Shown one piece after another: positions 1 through 5,527 of a stretch of 15,392 nt of DNA. The notes beneath the pieces were generated by a model. It saw only the letters and a program-made list of their open reading frames with translations. It was not told where the DNA came from and did not search any database. Made by a program: the position numbers and the translations under genes. Source of the DNA: VXYL01 sp047518105 (lineage in GTDB: Bacteria; Pseudomonadota; Gammaproteobacteria; Pseudomonadales; Azotimanducaceae); contig JAKZRQ010000041.1 in assembly GCA_047518105.1 (NCBI GenBank), positions 1 through 15,392 on the forward strand, written 5' to 3'. How positions within the stretch are numbered: the first letter of the stretch is position 1; the number at the start of each line of letters is the position of its first letter.

Positions 1-33
1 CGGCTGTTTCGGGGTGTCTGAGCGTCCCGAGCC

Positions 34-450
34 TCAACTCCAACTCCGTACGCGCAGTCCTTCGAATGCCGAAAAGTCCTTGGTATTGGCCGTAACCAGG
101 ATCAACCCGTTCACTTGGGCGATTGCCGCGATCCGACCGTCGACGAAGGGTGGGGTCCGGCCGGCGGCGGAGAGTCGTCCGCGCTCGATCGCATGCCAGT
201 CCGCCGCTTGCTGGTCGTAGCCGAGTATTGGGAAATTCTGCAGGACCACGTCCTCGATGTAGCGTCTGACGGCGTCCCTGCGCCGGGATGGCGGGAGCCG
301 GACGCAACCGAAGCGAAGCTCGTGCCAGACGGGCGAGGGGATGGCAATCTCCGCATCGTGGTCTCGCAGGCGGCGCATGATGCGCGCGTTCGGTCGCGGC
401 CTCAGCGGTTCCGAAACCACGTTCGTATCCAGCACGTATTCCAGGCTCAC
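34..450 (-). CDS. vapC: PIN-domain ribonuclease toxin (VapC-like)
   Basis: Predicted toxin of a type II toxin-antitoxin pair, a Mg-dependent PIN-domain RNase; relatives cleave tRNA or rRNA to stop translation. The 138-residue product has the expected acidic residues: the N-terminal LDTNVVSE (Asp8, Glu14), Glu44 in VWHELRFG, Asp104 in PFVDGRIAAIA, and Asp125 in the closing TANTKDF motif. That order and length are typical of VapC/FitB-like PIN proteins, and no key residue is missing. The start is GTG at 450-448, which overlaps the antitoxin stop as GTGA, so translation is probably coupled. The stop is at 34-36. Its RNA target cannot be read from sequence; proximity to a tRNA cluster proves nothing about specificity. 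Confidence 0.88.
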   Translation of the reverse strand: MSLEYVLDTNVVSEPLRPRPNARIMRRLRDHDAEIAIPSPVWHELRFGCVRLPPSRRRDAVRRYIEDVVLQNFPILGYDQQAADWHAIERGRLSAAGRTPPFVDGRIAAIAQVNGLILVTANTKDFSAFEGLRVRSWS

Positions 451-725
451 AGGGAAACGTCGCGTCCGGGTGTCTCGGCGCGCGCACCCCCGAACAGCAC
501 GTCGGGATCGAGGTCGAGATCGACGAGTTCGACGCCGCGTGCAAAATCCTCAAACGACTTGGCGAAACCCCGCCGTTTGGCGAGCAGTCGGTCGAACTCG
601 CGACGACCGACCAGGATCGCGACCGGAGCGCCGCGGCGGGTGAGTTCGATGGCCTTGCCGCGTTCGGCCTCGCGCACCAGCGACGGCAGGTTGCGGCGCG
701 CGTCGGCAATGGAAAAGCGGTCCAT
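447..725 (-). CDS. vapB: Phd/YefM-family antitoxin of the PIN toxin (VapB-like)
   Basis: Predicted antitoxin that binds and inhibits the downstream PIN toxin and represses its own promoter. I chose ATG at 725-723 (92 residues) because an AGGAG lies 6-7 bases upstream; an 11-residue longer frame from 758 would run through the putative operator. Residues 1-45 (MDRFSIADARRNLP, then ELTRRGAPVAILVG) match the Phd/YefM N-terminal DNA-binding fold: a short helix, then the strand pattern 'I-LTRRG-PVA-LV'. The acidic, hydrophobic C-terminal half (FARGVELVDLDLDPDVLFGG) is the likely toxin-binding tail. It precedes the toxin gene with a 4-base overlap, the normal antitoxin-first order. Confidence 0.85.
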   Translation of the reverse strand: MDRFSIADARRNLPSLVREAERGKAIELTRRGAPVAILVGRREFDRLLAKRRGFAKSFEDFARGVELVDLDLDPDVLFGGARAETPGRDVSL

Positions 726-736
726 CACGCGCTCCT

Positions 737-763
737 GTATGTCCATTGAGATGTACATGATAC
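737..763 (-). promoter_or_regulatory. Putative YefM-type operator/promoter of the toxin-antitoxin pair
   Basis: Read on the + strand, ATGTCCAT (739-746) and ATGTACAT (751-758) form an 8+8 inverted repeat with one mismatch and a 4-base centre. Each also contains the TGTACA-like hexamer (TGTCCA, TGTACA), with centres 12 bp apart. TGTACA is the known core of YefM operators. On the minus strand TATCAT (762-757) is a 5/6 match to a -10 box overlapping the operator; the -35 is poor. The site lies just upstream of the antitoxin ribosome-binding site. Confidence 0.5.
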
Positions 764-773
764 GGGGCTGGCG

Positions 774-1130
774 TTGTTCGGTACAGGGACTCCGCGATCT
801 CGGCCACTACCGGTGGTCCGCTTCGAGGGCCGAACCGAATCCGAGCCTGGTCGGCCGCCGGGACGCGGCAAGCGGTACCGGCTGCGCGGCGCGGAGGCGC
901 CGGTGTGCAGGGCGTTCGACGGCACGGTGACGGTGCTGCGCGACGGCAAGGGAGTTGCGGGCGCGGCTGCTCGCGGCGCGGAGGTGCCGGTGGAGGACGA
1001 GAAGACCGTTGTCGGACGCGTGGAACGGGCCAAGGCGGAGCAGCGGTCGCGGTCGACCTGCAAGCCGCGGTCGGACCATCCCTGGCGGCGGCCGTTCAAG
1101 GCGGAGGCGGCGGGAACGGCGGCCGGATGA
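774..1130 (+). pseudogene. Transposase C-terminal fragment
   Basis: An open frame without a credible start (frame open from 750, TTG at 774) ends at TGA 1128-1130. Residues encoded from about 864 on look like the C-terminal part of an ISNCY/IS481-like integrase-core transposase: a 'RYRLRG...RAFDGTVTVLRDGK' beta-rich segment, then VEDEKTV (990-1010) and a KPRSDHPWRRPFK tail (1062-1100). Such 'KPxxDHPWRR' endings are common just before the stop in these transposases, as I recall them. The first 30 or so codons look unrelated and may be frameshifted. The catalytic domain is absent, so the gene is dead. The low-complexity GC-rich reading makes the call tentative. Confidence 0.45.
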
Positions 1131-1147
1131 GGACGCTGGGTCACGCC

Positions 1148-1182
1148 CGCCCCTTGGCTTCGCTCCCCACGCCCAAGGGGCG
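1148..1182 (+). repeat. Perfect 10-bp inverted repeat near the IS end
   Basis: CGCCCCTTGG (1148-1157) pairs with CCAAGGGGCG (1173-1182) across a 15-base loop. There is no following T-run, so it is not a standard intrinsic terminator. It sits between the transposase remnant stop and the IS terminal repeats and is probably part of the element. Confidence 0.6.
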
Positions 1183-1263
1183 CGGGACCGCCGGGAGGTC
1201 CTTGCGGATTCCCCGGTGTCTTCGCGGGCGCCTCGGATCGGAACAGGACGGCAGGCATGCAAA

Positions 1264-1306
1264 GGGGACATTTCTGCTTTGGAGAAGAGGGGACATTTCT
1301 GCTTTG
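1264..1306 (+). repeat. Two 18-bp direct repeats, IS terminal region
   Basis: GGGGACATTTCTGCTTTG occurs identically at 1264-1281 and 1289-1306 (period 25), separated by GAGAAGA. The second copy runs into CGTTGACA, the presumed element tip at 1314. Repeated internal copies of a terminal sequence are typical transposase-binding sites of several IS families. Confidence 0.75.
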
Positions 1307-1308
1307 CG

Positions 1309-1358
1309 TTGACACGTGGTAAATTGACGTTGACACCATGGGTGGGCGTAGGCACACT
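1309..1358 (+). promoter_or_regulatory. Possible promoter of the tRNA-tuf transcript
   Basis: Two perfect -35 hexamers TTGACA occur at 1309-1314 (the IS tip) and 1330-1335, both inside a repeated CGTTGACAC 21 bp apart. A promoter is required upstream of tRNA-Tyr at 1383. With a 17-bp spacer from 1330 the -10 would be CACACT (1353-1358), a weak 3/6 match, giving a start near 1365. The exact promoter is therefore unresolved. Confidence 0.35.
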
Positions 1359-1382
1359 TCTGCGTCCATTTTTATAAGTCCC

Positions 1383-1467
1383 GGAGGGGTTCCCGAGCGG
1401 CCAAAGGGATCAGACTGTAAATCTGACGGCTAAGCCTTCGTAGGTTCGAATCCTACCCCCTCCACCA
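1383..1467 (+). tRNA. tRNA-Tyr (anticodon GTA)
   Basis: An 85-nt class II tRNA. The acceptor stem GGAGGGG (1383-1389) pairs with CCCCTCC (1457-1463), followed by discriminator A and an encoded CCA (1465-1467). The anticodon stem TCAGA/TCTGA encloses loop CTGTAAA, with GTA at 1417-1419. A long variable arm (about 1427-1440) precedes the T-arm GGTTCGAATCC. It is first in a Tyr-Gly-Thr-tuf cluster, as in Pseudomonas; E. coli has an additional Thr tRNA before it. Confidence 0.98.
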
Positions 1468-1534
1468 GCGGAGAGGCCTTAGGCGGGAGGCTGGCTTGGA
1501 TTGGAAGCCGTGCAGTGGCGATGTCGCTAGTGCA

Positions 1535-1608
1535 GCGGGTATGGTTCAGTGGTAGAACCTCAGCCTTCCAAGCTGATGGCGCGGGTTCGATTCCCGCTAC
1601 CCGCTCCA
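1535..1608 (+). tRNA. tRNA-Gly (anticodon TCC)
   Basis: A 74-nt tRNA. The acceptor GCGGGTA (1535-1541) pairs with TACCCGC (1598-1604), followed by discriminator T and encoded CCA (1606-1608). Anticodon stem TCAGC/GCTGA encloses CTTCCAA, with TCC at 1567-1569. It is equivalent to glyT beside tufB in E. coli. Confidence 0.98.
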
Positions 1609-1679
1609 GCCGTGTCCGATTCAGTCGATCAGTCTCGGCCGGTAGGTACGCCTGACACCACCAAGTGGAGCCTCTGATC

Positions 1680-1755
1680 GCTCACATAGCTCAGTCGGTA
1701 GAGCACGTCCTTGGTAAGGACGAGGTCATCGGTTCGAATCCGATTGTGAGCACCA
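1680..1755 (+). tRNA. tRNA-Thr (anticodon GGT)
   Basis: A 76-nt tRNA. The acceptor GCTCACA (1680-1686) pairs with TGTGAGC (1745-1751), followed by A and encoded CCA (1753-1755). Anticodon stem CGTCC/GGACG encloses TTGGTAA, with GGT at 1713-1715. It is the last tRNA before tuf, equivalent to thrT. The 109-base spacer to tuf shows no terminator, so cotranscription is likely. Confidence 0.98.
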
Positions 1756-1864
1756 TTGAACCTTCACGGTTGATTCGCCGTCAGAACTCGACGGTGGTAC
1801 CGGCGTAGTAACCGCGGCACTCGTGACAGACGCGTTTGAGAAGAGCTAAGGAGACCGTCGCTAC

Positions 1865-3061
1865 ATGGCCAAAGAGAGATTCGAGCGCACCAAGCCGCAC
1901 ATCAATGTCGGCACCATTGGACACGTGGACCACGGAAAGACCACGCTGACGGCGGCGATGACCAAGGTCTGTGCCGCACGCCAGGGCGGGGAAATCAAGC
2001 AGTTCGATGAGATCGACAACGCACCGGAGGAGCGCGCACGCGGCATCACCATTGCCACGACCCACGTGGAGTACGAGAGCGAGCATCGGCACTACGCCCA
2101 CGTGGACTGTCCGGGGCATGCCGACTACGTCAAGAACATGATCACCGGTGCGGCGCAGATGGACGGCGCCATCCTGGTGGTTTCCGCCGTCGACGGTCCC
2201 ATGCCGCAAACGCGTGAGCACGTGCTGCTGGCCAGCCAGGTCGGCGTCGAGCGGATGGTGGTCTACATGAACAAGGTGGACCAACTCGACGAGGCCGAGC
2301 GGGACGAGTTCGTCGAACTGGTGACCCTGGATATCCAGGAGATTCTGACTCAGTACGGTTTCCCCGAAGACACCCCCATCGTCGTCGGCAGCGCGCTTCA
2401 GGCACTCGAAGGCGACACCTCCGAGCTTGGCGAAGGCAGCGTCCTCAAGCTGATCGAGACCTTGGACGAGTACGTTCCGGAGCCGGAGCGGCCCGTCGAC
2501 CAACCGTTCCTCATGCCCATCGAGGATGTGTTCTCGATCTCCGGGCGCGGCACCGTGGTCACCGGTCGGATCGACCGCGGAATCGTGAAAGTCGGCGACA
2601 ATCTCGAGATCGTCGGCATCAAGGAAACCCAGACCACCACCTGCACCGGCGTGGAGATGTTCCGCAAACTCCTCGACGAAGGCCGTGCCGGGGAGAACGT
2701 CGGCGTCCTGCTGCGCGGGACGAAACGGGACGAGGTGGGGCGGGGCCAGGTCCTTGCCCGGCCGGGCAGCATCACGCCGCACACCCAGTTCCAGGCCGAG
2801 GTGTACGTCCTTTCGAAGGACGAAGGTGGCCGCCACACCCCGTTCTTCAAGGGCTATCGTCCGCAATTCTATTTCCGGACCACGGACGTCACGGGCAGCG
2901 TGGACTTGCCCGAGGATGTCGAGATGGTCATGCCGGGGGACAACATCAAAGTTGAAGCCACGTTGATCAGTCCCATTGCCATGGACGAAGGATTGCGCTT
3001 CGCCATTCGCGAGGGCGGCCGCACCGTCGGCGCCGGCGTCGTGACGAGCATCATCGGGTAA
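1865..3061 (+). CDS. tuf: Elongation factor Tu
   Basis: Cytoplasmic GTPase that delivers aminoacyl-tRNA to the ribosome. The 398 residues carry the G motifs in order: GHVDHGKT (19-26, P-loop), RGITI (59-63, switch I), DCPGH (81-85, switch II), NKVD (136-139, guanine base; NKCD in E. coli) and GSAL (175-178). Domains 2 and 3 follow, with the canonical GRGTVVTGR and PQFYFRTTDVTG segments. An AAGGAG at 1848-1853 sets the ATG at 1865. By position (after Tyr-Gly-Thr tRNAs, before tRNA-Trp and secE) it is the tufB copy; a second copy normally follows fusA, outside this window. Length is slightly above the usual 394-397, with a divergent C-terminus (VVTSIIG). Confidence 0.97.
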   Translation: MAKERFERTKPHINVGTIGHVDHGKTTLTAAMTKVCAARQGGEIKQFDEIDNAPEERARGITIATTHVEYESEHRHYAHVDCPGHADYVKNMITGAAQMDGAILVVSAVDGPMPQTREHVLLASQVGVERMVVYMNKVDQLDEAERDEFVELVTLDIQEILTQYGFPEDTPIVVGSALQALEGDTSELGEGSVLKLIETLDEYVPEPERPVDQPFLMPIEDVFSISGRGTVVTGRIDRGIVKVGDNLEIVGIKETQTTTCTGVEMFRKLLDEGRAGENVGVLLRGTKRDEVGRGQVLARPGSITPHTQFQAEVYVLSKDEGGRHTPFFKGYRPQFYFRTTDVTGSVDLPEDVEMVMPGDNIKVEATLISPIAMDEGLRFAIREGGRTVGAGVVTSIIG

Positions 3062-3098
3062 TCGACACACGGACGCACGCAACGGTCGGATGAGCACC

Positions 3099-3174
3099 AG
3101 GCCAGTAGCTCAATGGGTAGAGCAGCGGTCTCCAAAACCGCAGGTTGGGGGTTCGAAGCCCTCCTGGCCTGCCA
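3099..3174 (+). tRNA. tRNA-Trp (anticodon CCA)
   Basis: A 76-nt tRNA. The acceptor AGGCCAG (3099-3105) pairs with CTGGCCT (3164-3170), followed by G and encoded CCA (3172-3174). Anticodon stem GCGGT/ACCGC encloses CTCCAAA, with CCA at 3132-3134. It lies between tuf and secE, the standard position in beta- and gammaproteobacteria such as Pseudomonas. Confidence 0.97.
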
Positions 3175-3191
3175 CCGGCAACATGATAGAC

Positions 3192-3211
3192 AGGTAGGCA
3201 GAGGTAGGGAC
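3192..3211 (+). repeat. Short imperfect tandem repeat upstream of secE
   Basis: AGGTAGGCAG (3192-3201) is followed directly by AGGTAGGGAC (3202-3211), two 10-mers differing at two positions, then a further AGGA at 3216-3219. The block is AGG-rich and lies in the short spacer between tRNA-Trp and secE, 25 bases before the start codon. Confidence 0.5.
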
Positions 3212-3236
3212 ATGCAGGACAAGCGGTACTGACTGA

Positions 3237-3614
3237 ATGGCCAATGCAAGTCATTCCTCGGAGGGGGCGGGCTACATCCTCGATTGGGTGAAATGGATCG
3301 CCGTCGCGGTGCTCGTAGTCGCTGGCGTGGTTGGCAACTGGTACTTCGGGGATCGGTCGCTGTTGATCCGCGCGCTCGCGCTGGTGGCCGTCGGCCTGGT
3401 TGCCGGGTTCGTCGCCCTGCAGACGGAACGCGGTCAGCGGGTATGGAACCTGGCGCGCGACGCGCGCATGGAGCTTAGGCGCGTCGTTTGGCCGGATCGC
3501 CAGACGACGACCAACACCACGGGTATCGTGCTGGTCCTGATTCTCCTGTTCGCGCTGATTCTCTGGGGTCTGGATTCGTTGTTGAGCTGGCTCGTAAAAG
3601 GGATCATCGGGTAG
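3237..3614 (+). CDS. secE: Preprotein translocase subunit SecE
   Basis: Essential inner-membrane subunit that clamps SecY in the SecYEG channel. The 125 residues match the three-helix gammaproteobacterial form (127 in E. coli): TM1 about 17-37, TM2 about 42-61, the conserved amphipathic segment with ARDARMELRRVVWPDRQTT (73-91), and TM3 about 94-116. TM3 and the preceding amphipathic helix are the essential part. ATG 3237 directly follows an in-frame TGA, so no longer start exists. The Shine-Dalgarno match is poor: AGGA at 3216-3219 is 17 bases away. The stop lies 4 bases before nusG, so the two are coupled, as in E. coli. Confidence 0.95.
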   Translation: MANASHSSEGAGYILDWVKWIAVAVLVVAGVVGNWYFGDRSLLIRALALVAVGLVAGFVALQTERGQRVWNLARDARMELRRVVWPDRQTTTNTTGIVLVLILLFALILWGLDSLLSWLVKGIIG

Positions 3615-3618
3615 CGGC

Positions 3619-4167
3619 ATGTCTGAACCGAACACTGCAATGCGCTGGTACGTCGTCCACGCCTATTCCGGCTTCGAGAAGGCCGTGGCGCGCTCCCTCA
3701 GGGAACGCATCGAGCTGTCGGAGCTCAAGGAACACTTCGACGAGGTGCTGGTGCCCACCGAGGAGGTGGTGGAAATGCGCGCGGGTCAAAAGCGCCGCAG
3801 CGAGCGCAAGTTCTTCCCCGGATACGTTCTCGTGCACATGGCGCTCAACGACAACACTTGGCACTTGGTCAAGGAAACGCCCCGGGTGATGGGATTCATC
3901 GGGGGCAAGGCAGACGCCCCGGCACCGCTTTCGGAGGCGGAGGCGAAGGCGATACTCGCCCGCGTCCAGGAGGGCAGCGACAAGGCGACGCCGAAGACCG
4001 TGTTCGAGCCGGGCGAGTTGGTTCGTGTGATCGACGGGCCGTTCAACGATTTCAACGGTGTCGTCGAGGAAGTCAACTACGAGAAGAGCCGGATGGTCGT
4101 GGGCGTGACCATCTTCGGTCGATCGACACCGGTGGAACTGGACTTCTCCCAAGTGGAGAAGGGATAG
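3619..4167 (+). CDS. nusG: Transcription termination/antitermination factor NusG
   Basis: Binds RNA polymerase at the clamp to suppress pausing, and bridges it to Rho or to ribosomal protein S10. The 182 residues (181 in E. coli) comprise an N-terminal NGN domain (about 8-118, beginning MRWYVVHAYSGFEKAVARSL, with FFPGYVLVHM at 65-74) and a C-terminal KOW domain (about 127-182) with VRVIDGPFNDFNGVVEEV. IFGRSTPVELDFSQVEK matches the E. coli S10/Rho-contact region. Start ATG 3619 is 4 bases after the secE stop, with AAGGGA inside the end of secE as a likely ribosome-binding site. No insertion or missing domain is seen. Confidence 0.97.
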   Translation: MSEPNTAMRWYVVHAYSGFEKAVARSLRERIELSELKEHFDEVLVPTEEVVEMRAGQKRRSERKFFPGYVLVHMALNDNTWHLVKETPRVMGFIGGKADAPAPLSEAEAKAILARVQEGSDKATPKTVFEPGELVRVIDGPFNDFNGVVEEVNYEKSRMVVGVTIFGRSTPVELDFSQVEKG

Positions 4168-4270
4168 CGGGTGAGGAACCGGGCCGCTGACAACGTATCG
4201 CCGAGGTTTGGCAGGCCGAGCCGGGCAAACCAGGCAGACCGGGTCACCGGGCAATTTGAGCAACAGCGCA

Positions 4271-4306
4271 CAACTTGGGCAACTTAGGCAACTTAGGCAA
4301 CTTAGG
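4271..4306 (+). repeat. Four tandem 9-bp repeats in the rplK leader
   Basis: CAACTTGGG (4271-4279) is followed by three identical CAACTTAGG units (4280-4288, 4289-4297, 4298-4306). The last runs into AGGATAG, the presumed rplK ribosome-binding site, 13 bases from the ATG at 4320. More degenerate GGCA-rich copies extend back to about 4208. The 152-base nusG-rplK gap otherwise shows no clear promoter. In E. coli the L1 control site and the L11 promoter lie in this gap; I could not identify either. Confidence 0.85.
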
Positions 4307-4319
4307 ATAGACGCACGAA

Positions 4320-4802
4320 ATGGCAAAGAAAGTTGCCGTGTACATCAAGCTTCAAGTGCCGGCGGGACAAGCGAACCCGAGTCCGCCGGTAGGACCCGCG
4401 CTTGGCCAGCACGGCGTCAACATCATGGCGTTCTGCAAGGCGTTCAACGCCGAGACGCAGCGCCAGGAGGCCGGCTTGCCCCTGCCCGTGGTCATCACCG
4501 TCTACAGCGACCGTTCGTTCACCTTCATCACCAAGACGCCGCCGGCGTCCGTGCTGCTACGCAAGGCCGCGAACATCGACAAGGGCTCTGGAAATCCCAA
4601 CACGGAAAAGAAAGGCCAGGTCACGCGGGCCCAGCTCGAGGAAATCGCGCGGCTCAAGATGCCGGATCTCACGGCTGCAGACCTCGACGCGGCGGTGCGT
4701 ACGATCGCCGGGAGCGCGCGCAGCGCGGGCATCGAAGTGGATCCGGCGGCGTTGCTTCCCCAGGATCAGACGGGCGACCGCCAAGGCACGGCATCGGCGT
4801 AG
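4320..4802 (+). CDS. rplK: 50S ribosomal protein L11
   Basis: Part of the GTPase-associated centre with 23S rRNA helices 43-44; works with EF-G, RF1/2 and RelA and forms the thiostrepton site. Residues 1-142 align closely with E. coli L11: VPAGQANPSPPVGPALGQHGVNIMAFCKAFNA (proline-rich N-domain, 14-45), FTFITKTPPAS (68-77), and the C-terminal RNA-binding domain through GSARSAGIEVD. An extra tail of about 18 residues (ALLPQDQTGDRQGTASA) follows, where the E. coli protein ends at 142. AGGA at 4304-4307 precedes the ATG. The stop is 12 bases before rplA, consistent with the standard L11-L1 operon. Confidence 0.96.
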   Translation: MAKKVAVYIKLQVPAGQANPSPPVGPALGQHGVNIMAFCKAFNAETQRQEAGLPLPVVITVYSDRSFTFITKTPPASVLLRKAANIDKGSGNPNTEKKGQVTRAQLEEIARLKMPDLTAADLDAAVRTIAGSARSAGIEVDPAALLPQDQTGDRQGTASA

Positions 4803-4814
4803 AGAGGGTGATTG

Positions 4815-5510
4815 ATGGCTAAGACGAGCAAACGCATGCGCGCGATCAACGAGAAAGTGGATCGGGCGAGGATCTACCCGGTCGAAGAAGCCGTGACCCT
4901 GCTCAAGGAGCTCTCGAAGACCGGCTTCGCCGAGTCCATCGACGTGTCCGTCAATCTGGCCGTGGATCCGAGGAAGTCCGATCAAACCGTGCGCGGCGCG
5001 ACGACCTTGCCGCACGGCTCCGGCAAGACCGTGCGCGTGGCGGTCTTCACCCAAGGCGAAAACGCGGACAAGGCGACCGCCGCTGGCGCGGACGCCGTTG
5101 GCTTGGAAGACCTGGCTGATCGCTTCAAGGGCGGCGAGTTGGACTTCGACGTGGTCATCGCGAGTCCGGACGCCATGCGCGTGGTCGGACCGCTCGGTCG
5201 ACTGCTAGGACCGCGCGGACTCATGCCGAATCCCAAGACGGGAACCGTTGCCGCCGACGTCGAGACAGCGGTCAAGAACGCCAAGGCGGGCCAAGTGCAG
5301 TTCCGCGCCGACCGTGGCGGGATCGTTCATGGCAGCGTCGGCACCGTGGGTTTCGAGCCGAGCCAAGTCAAGGAGAACCTCGAGGCGCTGATTGGCGACC
5401 TCAAGAAGGCACGACCGGCTTCGTCCAAGGGCCACTACCTGCAGAAAATCACGCTGTCGACCACCATGGGCCCCGGCATCCGCGTCGACGAATCCTCGCT
5501 CGGCGGCTAA
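4815..5510 (+). CDS. rplA: 50S ribosomal protein L1
   Basis: Forms the mobile L1 stalk that helps E-site tRNA leave the ribosome; in relatives it also represses its own mRNA. ATG 4815 (231 residues) is preferred over an in-frame TTG at 4812 because AGAGGG (4803-4808) is well spaced. Features include the N-terminal MAKTSKRMRAINEKVDRARIYPVEEAV, the central hallmark GPLGRLLGPRGLMPNPKTGTV with the following VKNAKAGQVQFRADRGGIVH, and the terminal LSTTMGPGIRVD. Length and order match the family (234 in E. coli). It is unusually close to rplJ: the gap is only 17 bases. Confidence 0.96.
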   Translation: MAKTSKRMRAINEKVDRARIYPVEEAVTLLKELSKTGFAESIDVSVNLAVDPRKSDQTVRGATTLPHGSGKTVRVAVFTQGENADKATAAGADAVGLEDLADRFKGGELDFDVVIASPDAMRVVGPLGRLLGPRGLMPNPKTGTVAADVETAVKNAKAGQVQFRADRGGIVHGSVGTVGFEPSQVKENLEALIGDLKKARPASSKGHYLQKITLSTTMGPGIRVDESSLGG

Positions 5511-5527
5511 CTCGGAAGACTACTCAG

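Larger units (their letters stand above)
750..1314 (+). mobile_element. Decayed right end of an insertion sequence
   Basis: This otherwise gene-less stretch holds, in order, a transposase C-terminal remnant (to 1130), a hairpin (1148-1182), and an 18-bp direct repeat GGGGACATTTCTGCTTTG at 1264-1281 and 1289-1306, ending in CGTTGACA at 1307-1314. Ends built from repeated GGGGACATTT motifs and finishing in ...GTTGACA are familiar from IS elements of the IS481/ISNCY/IS21 kind. I cannot name the element. No matching left end or catalytic DDE core is visible, so it is a truncated remnant. The left boundary is uncertain. Confidence 0.55.

Noticed and set aside
115..930. 271-residue + strand frame across the toxin-antitoxin pair
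   Set aside because: Antisense to two well-supported genes and Arg/Ser-rich without motifs.
1373..1378. TATAAG as a -10 box for the tRNA cluster
   Set aside because: It ends only 4 bases before the mature tRNA-Tyr 5' end, so transcription would begin inside the tRNA. No -35 lies 17 bp upstream.
1315..1382. Loss of the E. coli-type Thr tRNA (thrU) by the IS
   Set aside because: Pseudomonas-like genomes also start this cluster with tRNA-Tyr, so absence of thrU is probably ancestral. No tRNA remnant is seen here.
1781..3097. 438-residue open frame antisense to tuf
   Set aside because: It mirrors the tuf codon pattern in GC-rich DNA, shows no family motifs, and has no supporting start context. 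EF-Tu on the + strand is unmistakable.
4271..4306. CRISPR array
   Set aside because: The repeats are 9 bp, directly tandem, with no spacers and no cas genes in the window.
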